Source: Emiliania huxleyi CCMP1516 (Eukaryota; Haptophyta; Isochrysidales; Noelaerhabdaceae). Taken from it: a DNA stretch of 64,000 nt. Shown here one piece after another: positions 1 through 10,526 of this stretch. A model generated the notes under the pieces. It was not told the DNA's origin. It made no database searches and saw nothing but the letters and a program-made list of their open reading frames with translations. The stretch lies in contig NW_005201792.1 of NCBI RefSeq assembly GCF_000372725.1, positions 718,933-782,932 on the forward strand, in the 5' to 3' direction. The first letter of the stretch is position 1; the number at the start of each line of letters is the position of its first letter. The position numbers were made by a program, and so were the translations under genes.

Positions 1-10
1 CCCCCCCTTC

Positions 11-85
11 CCGCACCGCACCGCACCGCACCGCACCGCACCGCACCCCACCGCACCCCACCGCACCCCACCGCACCCCACCGCC
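11..85. repeat. (CCGCA)n / CCGCACCCCA short tandem repeat
   Basis: Pentamers CCGCA followed by decamers CCGCACCCCA run without a break and end just before the 3' splice site at 98. The array therefore lies in an intron of the gene that follows. Its C-rich strand would serve as the polypyrimidine tract. Confidence 0.9.
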
Positions 86-98
86 CCCTCCCCACCAG

Positions 99-708
99 GT
101 GCTTCTCGACCCGGAGCTGTCGCCGCGCAGGCCAACCGAGCCGAGGCCCGCCGCGTGGGCGAGTGCGGTATGCGTAGAGATGGGCTTCCTCGGGGACGGA
201 GCGGGCGCGAAGAAGCAGCGGGCCCTGTTGCGGCGGCTCGCCTGCACCCCCACTTGGCTCGTCGTCGTCTTCGTCGTCTGCGCGCTGCTCGCCACCGCAC
301 AGCTGCTTCGCTCGCCAAACACTCGGTGAGCTCCACACCAACCTTTCGACCCGCCGAGGAGTCCCCCACCCCCATTCCCCTTCGCTCTGAGCCGGCCTTT
401 GGCCCCGCTTCAGGCCGGTCGGAGCCACCGCCGTGCAAGGCGGACAGACCGCCGCCGCAGCAGCAGCAGCTCTGTGGCCTCCGCCGCCGCCCGCTGCCGC
501 CGCCATCACGCTGTCCGCCGCGACGAACGCGGCGGCCAACGCCGCGACGGCCGCCGCGGAGACTGGCCCGAGCGGCGCCGGGTCTCGCGTCGGAAGGGCA
601 GGCAGCGTCGCCACCACACCCACCGGCAATGCGGCCTCAACTTCAAAGGAGCCGTGGCGAGTGCGGCGTCGACTGCTCAACGCATCAGCGGCCCACTCGG
701 GATTGTGA
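99..708 (+). CDS. Partial membrane protein, last two exons
   Basis: Two exons can be joined: 99-325 (after CACCAG) and 414-708 (GT donor at 326, acceptor CTTCAG at 413). The joint keeps frame with phase 2. The first exon encodes a hydrophobic helix (TWLVVVFVVCALLATAQLL) after a basic stretch, so this is probably a single-pass membrane segment. The second exon is Ala/Pro-rich, low complexity, and ends at TGA. The 5' part lies outside the window. No domain is recognised. It is convergent with the next gene, which ends at 924. Confidence 0.45.
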
Positions 709-923
709 CAGTCCGGACTGGTTTTTGGTGCGCCGCCGCGGCACGGAGCTCGGAGGGCGCGCGCTGTAGGCGTCGGGGTTGTCGGGAGTGACTCTCTTTC
801 TTGGAAGCAGGGAGGACGGGGGGGCCAGGAGAGCGTGTACTGCCGCCGAACTCGGCAGCCCTCACTTGTTCTGGATCCCCGCCGCCCGTATTTAAAGTAA
901 TTCAACTTTGTACGTAAACGCTG

Positions 924-2396
924 TCAAGTGTCATGCGGGCCAAAGATGAGCTCTGCGCGCATCCTCCAGTGATGCATCTCGCCGAAATGGGGACGCGAGG
1001 CGTTCACAAGCCACGAGGCGCGCAGCGTCGCATTGAGAGCCAGTTCGGCTGGTGACTGCAGGCCCGGCACCCCGGCGCCCCACAGACACGGCGGGATGGA
1101 GTGGATGTAGCCAGACGGAGCGTACACCGGCACTTGCCTGCAAAGCACAGCGCCAGAGCCAGCGTCGATGAGCGTTGAGGAGATGCACCCTCCAAGATGG
1201 CAGTGCGCATTTGCGTAGATGAGGCGCACTCCCACGACCCTGGTGCGGGGAGGAGTCCCGCCCGTCCACTCGTAGTCCGCCGCGTCCACCCTCTCCCTCC
1301 GGAGCATGCTCTCGACTGTCCACTGCGTCTCGCGCCGCACGATCGGGTCCAGCGCCGGGTCGACCTCGCGCACATTGAAGCCCTTGAGCTCGGGGGTGTG
1401 CACCAGCCGGACTAGCCGTTTATGGCTTGGCTGTATGCCCGCATTGCTATCGGGCGAGAAGGGCTGGAAGTAGATCCGGAAGCGGACGTAATACTCCCAA
1501 AAATCCTCAGGGATGGCGTGCTCGGCGCCCGCCAGAAGCCACCCGTCCCTGCAGCAGCCCATGCCGCCGACGCAAGTCTCGGACGGGCACTGGTGCGGGG
1601 CCTTGAAGCCCTGAATGGAGGTTATGGTGCCACTCCCGTCCAGCTCCAGCTCCGGTGACACGTTCGCAGTCGTGGACGTGTTGTCGTCGTGCACGTAAAG
1701 CAGCTGCCTCGTCGACAGCTGCGTCACCCGGTTGGTGCACGGACACTCGACCAGCTGGTTGGCGGGTGGTAGTCCGGTCCACTCGCCCGCTCGCGGCCGC
1801 GTGTCAATCTGCATGAGCTGCGCCACCACACGGCGCGGCCGCGTGACCACCTGCGCGTACCCGTGCGGGTAGCCGTGGAAGGTAAACGGAGACTCGCCGC
1901 CGTTGGCCATATCTAGGGACTGGATCGAGGCCGGAAGGCTGTGCTCCCAGCCGTGTTCCTCCTCGCCAACCACTAGGCCCAGATAGTGGTGATTGTACGC
2001 CTCTTCCTGAGGCACCCACTCCTCGCGCCCATCCGGACCGGTCGCATACTGCCCAAACTCGTACCCGACGATGGCGACTGCGGTATGGTCCGCCGGGAAG
2101 GAAACGGGCTCGCTCTCGCGGTACGACACTTGGGAGAAGCGTGTCCGTACGGGGAACGAGGCTTCAAAAAACTCGAGCGTCTTCCCTGGATAACTTGCGT
2201 ACGTCGTGTTGAAGGTGAGCGAATTCGCCAGTGCGTAGGCTCCGACGTGCATGTTGGGCGACGCGGAGGCGTCGCGGACGTGCCGAGTCCATGGCGCTCG
2301 CGTTGGCGTGGTCGGAATGGACTGCAATGCGCGTCTCGTGCTCGGGGCCGAAGACAGTGCAATGAACACCACGCCGGCTAGCAGCGCGGCCAGCAT
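924..2396 (-). CDS. Secreted SURNod19-like protein
   Basis: Single-exon ORF of 490 aa with an N-terminal hydrophobic signal peptide (MLAALLAGVVFIALSSA). Features resembling the plant and algal SURNod19 (stress up-regulated Nod 19) family are a His pair in AYNHHYLGLVVG, the segment GYPHGYAQVV, a CPCT cysteine pair and a GGMGCCRDGW cluster. Several N-x-S/T sites and paired cysteines fit an extracellular or secretory protein. The family has no established enzymatic role. The start is 65 bp from the ATG of the divergent methyltransferase, so the two probably share a promoter. Family assignment is by eye. Confidence 0.6.
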   Translation of the reverse strand: MLAALLAGVVFIALSSAPSTRRALQSIPTTPTRAPWTRHVRDASASPNMHVGAYALANSLTFNTTYASYPGKTLEFFEASFPVRTRFSQVSYRESEPVSFPADHTAVAIVGYEFGQYATGPDGREEWVPQEEAYNHHYLGLVVGEEEHGWEHSLPASIQSLDMANGGESPFTFHGYPHGYAQVVTRPRRVVAQLMQIDTRPRAGEWTGLPPANQLVECPCTNRVTQLSTRQLLYVHDDNTSTTANVSPELELDGSGTITSIQGFKAPHQCPSETCVGGMGCCRDGWLLAGAEHAIPEDFWEYYVRFRIYFQPFSPDSNAGIQPSHKRLVRLVHTPELKGFNVREVDPALDPIVRRETQWTVESMLRRERVDAADYEWTGGTPPRTRVVGVRLIYANAHCHLGGCISSTLIDAGSGAVLCRQVPVYAPSGYIHSIPPCLWGAGVPGLQSPAELALNATLRASWLVNASRPHFGEMHHWRMRAELIFGPHDT

Positions 2397-2461
2397 ATGG
2401 AAATGCTAAGTCCGTGCGTCCTCTTGCAAACACCCAATATTGGAGGCCAATCCAAATATAC

Positions 2462-3295
2462 ATGGGCGCCAAAACGAGCGTGCCCGTCGGCGGGTCGACC
2501 TCACGCGACTGCACGGCAAAGCTCTCCTCGCACTACGACGCTCTCGCGGAGACCGGTGTGCAGATTCCTGAGCGCGGCTCTTCGATGCTGCGAAGCGTCC
2601 AGCACGACCGGTGGCGCAACTGCACGCGCAAGGGAAAGCCCCACCCTTGCATGGAGGTTGAGCCGGGCACAAATCTTGTTGAGTTCGTGGAGGAGATGGC
2701 AATCGCTGCCGCGGAGTGCGAGCCGGGTAGCTGCAGCCGTGTCTGTGAGATTGGATTCAACGCTGGCGTCAGCTCCCTGGCGTGGTTGTGTGCAGCGCCG
2801 CATGCTCAGGTGCACGCCTTCGACATCGGCGAGCACCCCTACAGCCAGCCGGCTGCAACGTTGATTGAATCGGCGTGGCCAGGGCGCCACACGGTGACGT
2901 GGGGTCGATCGACCGCTACGCTTCCCAGCCTCGCAGACCGGGTGCAAGGCGCGTACTGCGACTTTGCCTTTATCGACGGCTCTCGCGCTGAGGTGGATGT
3001 CACCGCCGACATCCTGAACTTGGCCCGGCTCGCCTCGCCCAACAGTATCGTAATCTTAGAGAACTGCAACAGCTGGGGCGCCGAGCACGGTTGGGGCGGT
3101 TTCGTGGGAGTCAACCAGGCGTACCTCAAGGCCTTGAATGTTGGTGTACTCACTCACGTGAAGCAAGTGTCGCTCGGCCCGTGCGGGCAGCCGGCGGGCT
3201 GGGGCAACCCGCGGAACGACATGAAGCTATGCCGCGAGATGTGTGTAGCTCGCTTCATGCAAGTGGGATCGGACGTCGCGGCGGCTATGCGCTGA
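2462..3295 (+). CDS. Class I SAM-dependent methyltransferase (Methyltransf_24-like)
   Basis: Intronless ORF. The first in-frame ATG is at 2462 (277 aa); the open frame continues upstream to 2414 without an ATG. The Rossmann methyltransferase signature is visible: motif I CEIGFNAGVSSL, an acidic residue at the end of beta 2 (VHAFDIG), motif IV-like CDFAFIDGSR and then SIVILENC. This fits the small-molecule/O-methyltransferase group that includes Methyltransf_24. The substrate cannot be read from the sequence. It is divergent from the SURNod19-like gene and convergent with the JmjC gene. Confidence 0.75.
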   Translation: MGAKTSVPVGGSTSRDCTAKLSSHYDALAETGVQIPERGSSMLRSVQHDRWRNCTRKGKPHPCMEVEPGTNLVEFVEEMAIAAAECEPGSCSRVCEIGFNAGVSSLAWLCAAPHAQVHAFDIGEHPYSQPAATLIESAWPGRHTVTWGRSTATLPSLADRVQGAYCDFAFIDGSRAEVDVTADILNLARLASPNSIVILENCNSWGAEHGWGGFVGVNQAYLKALNVGVLTHVKQVSLGPCGQPAGWGNPRNDMKLCREMCVARFMQVGSDVAAAMR

Positions 3296-3593
3296 GGGAG
3301 AGCGCCAGCCGGCGTCTGTCAACCGACCCCTCACCGGCAAGCTCAGCGAATCTCCCCGCACAATGGAGGACCTCCATCCCAAGCGTTGAGTCGGTGAGAC
3401 ACTCCGGCTATGTTTTGGTGCCTAGCCCCAAGGCATGCGCTTGCGCTGTGTGTGGGCCATCTGCTGTGAGTCTCGGAGAGGAGAGAGTATGTGACCCCCC
3501 CCCACCAAAACCAGTACACACACACGCCTCCAAAAAAGAGCAATGTAATAAGTATCTATAGATATCCGGATATAAATACATCCCGACGGGCGC

Positions 3594-4631
3594 TCAGCAG
3601 ACATCGATTAGGCCCCCACTCCCGGCCGTGTATGGCTCCAGCGCACACGTGGAGTGCCACCACTTGTTCGGCACGACGACGACCTCGCCTGCCGCCTGGA
3701 CGCACGTGTGCAGCTCGCGCCTAACGTCGATGTCCACGCTCGGCTTGAAGCCGCAGACGCTGTTGGCGCGCTGCAGCTCCGGGTTCTCGTCGAACGGAAA
3801 GTCGTACGAGCCGCGCTCCGCGCCGCTCTCGTCGAACAAGTGCACCTCGCGCGGCAGCATGTACCACGACTTTCGGCCGGCGAAGAGCCCGTGCCACGCA
3901 GCGCAGTGTTTGTGAAAGCCGTGGCTCGTGCCATAGGCCTGGAAGGACAGGTGCCGGGAGAGCTCACGCGGCCCCGCCGATAGCAGCCGCGGGGTGGGGA
4001 GGCTCTCCCTCTTCGCAGGCCACCAGCTGGGGCACTTTGGCCCGAGAGGGTGGTCAAGCGTCGTGCACGCGCTAAAGTAGAGCGCATTCTCCCGCTGCAG
4101 GCTCAGCCAGCGAGGGTGAACCCCGACGTAGGTGAGTGCGTTCCAGTCATCAAAGTATCTGCCCACGCCGCGTGTGCCGGCCGCCGGCTTAGCGAAGGCG
4201 GTCGGCCTCGAAAAGTTCCACTCGTGAACGTCTCTCTCCTCAAGCAGCGGCGCGAGCTCGGCGCGGAAGAATGCAGTGGTCCAGTCCCGCAGCGCGCGCC
4301 AGTCGGTGATCAGGTCCGTGGCCAGGCAGGGGGCCGCGTCGGTGCAGTTGAGCAGAAGATCGGGTGTGACGCGATCGAGCACCCTGAAGCCGCCCGCACG
4401 GCAGCGCTCGTGGCGCTCCTTGCGGTCGCGTGCCTGCTCCCATTCGTGGAAGACGAAGCTTCCGCCGGGGCGAGACACCTGCGCGTCAGTGGGCAGCAGC
4501 TCGTGCGCGGCCAGAAATTCGAGCGTCAGCTCGCCGCGCATATCTCTCCACGGTTTCTGACGGACGTCGGACGTACGATGTTTGGCCAAAATCTGCAAAG
4601 ATGCGACGAGAAGCTCAATCGAGAGAGGCAT
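3594..4631 (-). CDS. JmjC/cupin-8-like 2-oxoglutarate oxygenase
   Basis: 345-aa ORF from the ATG at 4631 (MPLSIELL). The open frame extends upstream through a (CT)n microsatellite that would encode Arg-Glu repeats, so I placed the start after it. The C-terminal half looks like a cupin-8/JmjC fold: GFHKHCAAWHGLFAGRKSW supplies the first metal-binding histidines and a Lys, followed by WYMLPR, and VVVPNKWWHST supplies the distal His. Such proteins are Fe(II)/2-oxoglutarate hydroxylases or demethylases, often acting on proteins. The usual HxD is not clear (HKHCAAW), so the exact metal ligands are uncertain. Confidence 0.6.
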   Translation of the reverse strand: MPLSIELLVASLQILAKHRTSDVRQKPWRDMRGELTLEFLAAHELLPTDAQVSRPGGSFVFHEWEQARDRKERHERCRAGGFRVLDRVTPDLLLNCTDAAPCLATDLITDWRALRDWTTAFFRAELAPLLEERDVHEWNFSRPTAFAKPAAGTRGVGRYFDDWNALTYVGVHPRWLSLQRENALYFSACTTLDHPLGPKCPSWWPAKRESLPTPRLLSAGPRELSRHLSFQAYGTSHGFHKHCAAWHGLFAGRKSWYMLPREVHLFDESGAERGSYDFPFDENPELQRANSVCGFKPSVDIDVRRELHTCVQAAGEVVVVPNKWWHSTCALEPYTAGSGGLIDVC

Positions 4632-4642
4632 CCTCGGCGCAC

Positions 4643-4743
<101 letters not shown>

Positions 4744-4982
4744 CCTCTCTCTCTTTCTCCTTTCTCCAGCCAGTCAGTCACAGTGTGTGTATGTGTGTGT
4801 GGCTCTTACGAACACACACACATAACAAACAAACAATTGGTATTGATAAATTCTCTGGTACAGATATACACCCTTTCATGGCATCGATCGAGACTGACTC
4901 AATCAAGCCTTTGTTTGTGTAAACGAAGAGAGGGTTCTTGGATGGGTGGAAGCGAGCGAAGCGAGCGAGAGAGAGAGAGGTC

Positions 4983-4984
<2 letters not shown>

Positions 4985-5070
<86 letters not shown>
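4985..5070. repeat. (GA)n microsatellite
   Basis: About 86 bp of GA dinucleotide, complementary to the CT tract about 245 bp to its left. Open frames through both encode only Arg-Glu or Leu-Ser repeats and are not genes. Confidence 0.98.
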
Positions 5071-5072
<2 letters not shown>

Positions 5073-6220
5073 CTGATCGTGATGCACCGACAAGCCGTGC
5101 GCACGACTTCTTTCATGTGTAAATTCTCTTTTTAACCTAACAATTCTTTTCTCACGCACTGGGAGAGAGAGATTTTTAGAAGCCAACAAGAAATCTAGCA
5201 CTCACAGTGACTTGGGCTTGGCAGCTTGTCAACTACCAGCCGGACCCGGATTCGGAATCTCGGAGAGACGGGAAATTCCTCGGTCCCCGAATTGTATTTC
5301 TAAGCCCATCCGTTTTGCTACTGGGGGGGTGTATAACCCCCCCCCCAGCAGCAGAGCGCTGCTGCTGGGGGGGGGGGTCCCGACCCCCCCAGCAGCAGAG
5401 GCAGCGCACTGGACCCAGCTCTCCCGCCTCTTCGCCCCCCCCCTCCCGCCCCCTCGGCTCGTGTTTGAGCGGTACGCTCGAGGCGGTTGTGTTCACCGCG
5501 CCTTCGAGCCCAATACACCTTCGTCGTGTCGAGTGCTGGCGTTTTACTAAAGACTTGTGACCATGGTGAGTCTATCTTGTACTACCACACATAGGCGCGT
5601 ATAGTGAGCCACTCACTCGGGCGTCTCGCTGACGTTGATCGATCAGCGCTGATCTCCCTAGCCTATCGCCCACCCGCTCGATCCTCGGATCGCTCGCTTG
5701 TCGCAAATCGATCGACTGAGCTGTCATCCCCGCTGCCTTTTCTTTTTTCGAAAACGCGCGTGCGCCCGTCGCGGCAAAACTGTCAGGTCTGCCGCGACGC
5801 GTCGCCCGCGCAATGGCGGGCAGAGGCGCCGCGAGGCACGAGAGGCGTAGAAGAGAGGCTGGCGTGCCCCGCACCGCCCGGCTGGCAGTAGGAGGCCCCG
5901 CCGGTGAGACCACTGATTTTGATGCCGACCATAAATTCTCGCAACTCGAACGCATGCTACTTAGATACAGCTGCTGTCTGTACAGAGATGCCAGCACCCC
6001 CCACAGGCAGAGCGCTGCTGCTGGGGGGGGGGTCGGCCATGGGCTTAGGTGTGCAGGGGGGGTACCGAGCAGTGTGCGGCCGCTCTCGGAACCGTAGCCG
6101 AGAAAGTCGTCGGAGGGTGTCGAAAGTGTCATTCGCCTCGCTAGTAGAGCCGGAGCCGCATGATTCTTGGTCGGAGGAGGAGTCGTTGGAGGAGCGGTCG
6201 GACAGCCCGCGCTTTGGTGC
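5071..6220. other. Intergenic, repeat-rich, no gene supported
   Basis: No convincing coding region. The segment 5163-5195 (gagagagatttttagaagcc...) is repeated in diverged form near 46308-46345. 5320-5402 and 5995-6035 contain G/C homopolymers flanked by AGCAGCAG/CTGCTGCT that form perfect or near-perfect hairpins. Confidence 0.6.
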
Positions 6221-6450
6221 ACCTGTGTTAGTGGCACTATTAGTGCCAGTGCGCGCCAGTCCCGTGCCTAGTCCACAGCCTAGTGTTGGAGAGACACAGA
6301 GTTTTGTTGTAGTGTTGTTTGTGAGAGGGAGTTTTGGAGCACTTGGAGTTTGGTCGTAAATGAAATTGTTTTCTCGTGGTGTACCTGTGTTAGTGCCAGT
6401 GCGCGGCAGTGCCGTAAAGAAAGAAAACTGACAACCAACTTGGTCTTCCC
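6220..6450 (+). promoter_or_regulatory. Copies of the GTGTTAGTGCCAGTGCGC upstream module
   Basis: Two copies of a motif close to GTGTTAGTGCCAGTGCGC (near 6227 and 6389) precede the ATG at 6501. The first is followed by CCAGTCCCGTGCCTAGT. The same module recurs near 10030, 46480, 55800, 56120 and 56360, usually a few hundred bases before a plus-strand start codon. It may be promoter or 5' UTR sequence; a dispersed repeat is the alternative. Confidence 0.4.
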
Positions 6451-6500
6451 TTTCTTTTCGACGGCGTGTCCTCTGTCGGTTCCTGTGCAGTGCAGCAAAA

Positions 6501-7893
6501 ATGGCAGGTGAGAGTTGGCTGACCTCGCTGCTCGCCGACTCGCGAGCGTCTGGCGCCACGCTCGCCGCAGCTTCCATGCTCGTCATCGTCGCGGTCTGCT
6601 CGTGCGCCCTTGGCGCGTGGCACGCTCGGCGCGCAGTGGCACGTCGATCGCTAATGACATCGGCGACGGCACAGGCCGAGGCGCAGCTCGCCCGCTCCAT
6701 CGCAGGCGGCGAGACTCTACGCTGGCGGCGGGACTCCACGCTGCCCGAGCCTGCCGCCGAGGCAGCCTGCACGCACGCGATCGAGGCGCAGATGTTTGTG
6801 ACGGCCGGCACTCCCAAGAAGAAGCGGCGGCCGTCGCGGACAGGCATCCGCGCAGAGTGGTGCACGTCGCCCCCAGGCTCGAATCCAGGCTCGCGGCGCG
6901 GTTCGCTCGACTCGACCTCCTCTTCCGAGTTTTCGCGCGTGGACGTCGGCGGAGCCCCGGTGCAGACCTTTTGCGCTTTGACCTATAGCACTCGGTACCA
7001 GGACAAACGGAGCGATGTTCCATGGACCGTAGGGGAGTGCGCGAGCAGTCGGGCATGGCCCCCGGCTCTCGCCGCTGCGCAAGTCGCAGACGTACGGCCG
7101 GCCTACAGACAAGAGCGGCTCCAAGACGGTCACCCTCCACCTGGCCGACGTGCCGGGCCTGGTCGGAGACGGAGACAGCTCCAGCAAGCGCGGGCCTTGG
7201 CTGGCGGCGTTGGCAGCGGTCCGGCTCGGATTCGGCCCGCGCGGCGAGCACGAGGCGGCAGCAGGCGCTCACGGGGCGGGCGAGGAGGCGGCGCCGGCGG
7301 CGCGTGCGCGACACGGCGGCGCAGATGCCGACGCGGCGCCCAAGCACGACGCTCGCTCGCTCGGCTCGAGCAGCGGGTACGAGCCGCGGGCGTGGGACCT
7401 GATCCGCGCCGCCGCCGCCGAGGCGAGGTGCGGCGGCGCGGGGCTCGACGGACAGCGCCGCGGCAGGAGCGGACGCCACGGCAGCTGCTCCTCCCGCTCC
7501 TCGGAGCCCGCGTCCGGAGAGGGCGGCTGGCTCGGCGACTCGAGCGAGCGCGCAGCCGACGAGGCGGAGCGCGAGCTGCAGCTGCGGATCGCCGTCGGGA
7601 GGAGCGGCTTCGCCCTCCCTCCACGCGCCGTCGAGCGCGCCATCACCTCGACGGCGCGCGATCTGGCCGTGTCATCGCCCCTAGCGTCGCCGAAGGCGGA
7701 GGCGGCGCCTCAGCCGCCTCCGCCTCAGCCGCCGGCCCAACTGCCGACCCACCACGCAGCGGCGCAAGGGCGCGCGCCCTGCGCCGGAGGCACCACTTCC
7801 GTGGCCCTCTCGCCGATCCCCTCCCGTCCCCCCTCCACCTGCGACTCGCCCGGGCTTCTGCTTCCAGCCGCGCGCTGCGGCGACATGGACTAG
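6501..7893 (+). CDS. Membrane-anchored protein of unknown function
   Basis: Two exons, 6501-7028 and 7090-7893, joined across a 61-bp GT-AG intron with frame kept (443 aa). The ATG sits in a good context (AAAATGGCAG). Near the N-terminus is one hydrophobic helix (AAASMLVIVAVCSCALGAW), followed by basic and Ser-rich cytosolic-type sequence with Arg/Ser clusters. The first stretch of exon 2 (TVTLHLADVPGLVGDGD) looks ordered; the rest is Ala/Gly/Pro-rich and probably disordered. No family is recognised. The splice site is inferred from codon phase and composition. Confidence 0.5.
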
Positions 7894-7949
7894 GTGTGAC
7901 TAGTTCGTAGTTGTGAGTCGGGCGGGCGCGGGCACACACACGAACTCGG

Positions 7950-8600
7950 AGCACTTTCTTTGGAGTGCGGTCACAGCCTCACATCCAGGGCCGGGGAGCT
8001 AAGAAAGAAGAAGCACCCAGCGGCCGGCGGGGCGATCGGGATCGGCCAAGAGAGCCCTGAGCCTGCAGGGGAGGGGTGCGTTCGCTCTTCGTTCGTTTTC
8101 GCAAAGGGCAAAAAGAATAACAAATAACCGGTCGAACAGCCGTGGCGCGTGGGGGTTTAAAATCCCTGTGTGGTGGCGGCGTAAAAGAAAGAAAGAAAAC
8201 AGACAACCCAGAGCGCAGAGGAGGGATGGCGGATGGGAGGACGGCACGCCGCACTTGTATCCTTGGAGCACTTGGAGTGCAGTTAGCAACCGCACATCCA
8301 GGATCCAGGGCCGGGGAGCTAAGAAGCGCACCCGCGGGCCGTGGCCCTGGATGCGCACCCCCGGCCCTGGATGTGCGGGCCGGATGATCGGTGTCGGGTT
8401 GCGGGCAAGAGAGCCCTAGCCTAGGCCTAGCCCCGGGGGTGCGCGTTCGCAGGGAAAGGGCCTTAAAGTAAACACGGGTCTCCGAGGGTTAGCTCCGCGC
8501 TCCGGGTTTCCCCTAGCAGCAGACCGCCCCCTCTACTCGGAACTATACGTGCAATTTCTTGGAGCACTTGGAGTGCGGTTAGTAGCCTGACATCCGGTTT
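7950..8600 (+). repeat. Dispersed repeat R1, one good copy and partial copies
   Basis: A good copy spans about 8261-8540, from TTGGAGCACTTGGAGTGCAG, through CACATCCAGG and GGGGAGCTAAGAAGCGCACC, to AACACGGGTCTCCGAGG and CCCCCTCTACTCGGA. A diverged partial copy lies at about 7950-8080, and another start at about 8560-8600. Full-length relatives are at 41283-41530 and 42090-43205. 8157-8240 also shares TTAAAATCCCTGTGTGGTGG and a GAAAGAAAACAGACAACCC motif with 23205-23280. No ORF or terminal repeat is evident, so a SINE-like element or non-autonomous repeat is the best guess. Confidence 0.75.
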
Positions 8601-8670
8601 CTTTCTTTCTCCTCGGCCGGGAACCGCCAGGGGCAGCGCCACACAACCCAGCGACTCGCGCGCAAATCTG

Positions 8671-9898
8671 ATGGGCTGGGGAGGCTACGGACGCAGCTCT
8701 GGCTACGGCGGCCGCGGCAACAACTTCCATGGCGGCGGCTCCGCTTCGACAAACTGGCGGTATCTCACCGAGGCGGACAGACAAGGTCCGCGTCGGGAGG
8801 AGATCATGATGTCGACGACGTACGCCAAGGAGCGCTTTGCACCACCACCGATATCGGTCGCATCCAAGGGTACCGGCGACCGGGAGGCAAGGGTGGGACT
8901 CTCACGATGTACTACGTCCTGGACCTGAAGGATGCAGCGATCGCCAAGCACGGCCAGCAGCACTTCGACAACCACGTGCCAGAGGGCAAGGAGCTGTCGG
9001 GTGTGGCAGCCACGGAGCGCGCGGAGAAGGAGGAGCAGGAGCGCGTCGCGGCGCAGGCCGCGCGCGATCGTGCGCAGTACGCCGTTGTGCCACCAGAGCG
9101 CCTCCTGAACAAGGGCCTCGACCAGCTGCAAGCCATCCTCATCCGCTGCGAGGGCGGCCGACAGAAGCCGCCGTACGAGAAGTCAAAGGCCGGCTGCATC
9201 GAGCGCATCCTCAAGGCCGGCTACGACGTGGCGGCGGAGGTGGCGGCGATGGAGAAGCAAAAGGCGGCCGACGATGAGCGGCGGGCGCAGCAGGAGGCCG
9301 AGCGCGCCGTCCTCCGGGCCAAGATTGAGAAGGAGGCGGCCGCGGCCAAGGCGAAGGCGGAGGTGGCCGCCGCCCTCAAGGCCGAGCGGGTGAAGATGTT
9401 CGAGGCGGGGTCGCTCTCGATCGATGAGCTCAAGTACGACGAGATCCAGCACCAGCTCTCGCGGCTCGGCGTCCCTGGCAAGGAGCGTGTTGGCAAGAAG
9501 GAGGACCTGCGCACGCGGCTCAAGGAGGCATGCGTCGGCAAGTCACGGGCACAGCCAAGTAGCGCGTTACCCTCGTCGACATCGTTCGCGGCGTCGTGCT
9601 CCTCCTCCGACACCGCAAGTCCGGCGGTGCCAGCGGCATCGGCGTCGTCATCGTCGCTGCCTTCGGCGCCAGCTCAAGGCAAGGCCACATCGATCGCACC
9701 GTCGCCGCCTCCGACCGCTGCCCCCAACATGGCCGGCAAGAAGCGCACGATTGACGCCTTTCTCGCCAAGGACGATGACAATGCCGATGCCAGGTCTTCG
9801 CAAAGCCCATCAATGTGGACCACCCGAATCCGGGCCGCGCGCGTCGCGGCAACGCGAAGGCATCCTACGCGGAGGCTGCTGATGACGACGAAGACTGA
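8671..9898 (+). CDS. SAP-like nuclear protein with PIP-like tail
   Basis: The N-terminus is Gly-rich (GWGGYGRSSGYGGRG). Exon 1 (8671-8838) joins 8892 across a 53-bp GC-AG intron to read YAKERF|GGTLTMYYVLDLKD. The middle is a long charged coiled-coil rich in Lys/Glu/Ala, followed by a SAP-like helix pair (LGVPGKERVGKKEDLRTRL). A Ser/Ala/Pro linker leads to KKRTIDAFL, which resembles a PCNA-interacting motif. After about 9790 the frame seems to shift: the frame reading VFAKPINVDHPNPG to an acidic end (DDDED) and stop at 9898 looks more protein-like than the continuing frame to 10040. An indel or an unresolved small intron is possible. Confidence 0.5.
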
Positions 9899-10526
9899 AA
9901 GAGGGCACTTGTCCCCACATTGTTTGTCTTTGTTTGTACACGCGTTACCGCTGCACATGCGCAACATTCATTGGAATCATCCGCACGTACACACGCGGCG
10001 GCTCGCGGGCAGGCTCTCCGCCCCCCCATGCCTGTGTTAGTACCAGCACGTGCCACAGTCCCCGCGCCTCGGTGTCGAGCCTGTCTGATGAGAGAGAGAC
10101 GGCTTAGTGGGACCTCGCCTTGCGCCGCGCAATTTCCCGGCATTTCTCCTCCCGAGGGCGGCGGCCGCGGGCGGCAGTCCCGGGAGGCACGCCGGCGGAA
10201 GGGCTCGTCTTCGCGGGGCGGGGTGCGCACTGCGCGCCGCGAGGATGAGGAGCCTGAGCCAGGGGAGGGTTGGGAAGGGGGGGCGAGGCCGGAGGAGTAT
10301 GACGGCCTCTTCGACGGCCCATAAGGGGCCGTTGTCTGCTGTGCCTTTTGTGGTGCTAGTCCGTGCCAGTCTGCTGTGTTAGAGAGGTGGCTTCCGGAAT
10401 ACTTCCGCGAAGCTGCCCCCAGCAGGCGTTTGACCAAAATCCAAATTTCCCTACTCCAGTTGAGGCTGCCCTCGGACCCGAGAAGGGCTTGTGTTCGCGT
10501 GGTAGAATTCTCCTCCCGCGTGAGCA
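9899..10526. other. Intergenic with upstream-module copy, no gene supported
   Basis: A diverged copy of the GTGTTAGTRCCAG module lies near 10034, and a further related stretch (GTGCTAGTCCGTGCCAGTC) near 10350. Early exons of the next gene may start in this interval but I could not fix them. Confidence 0.4.
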
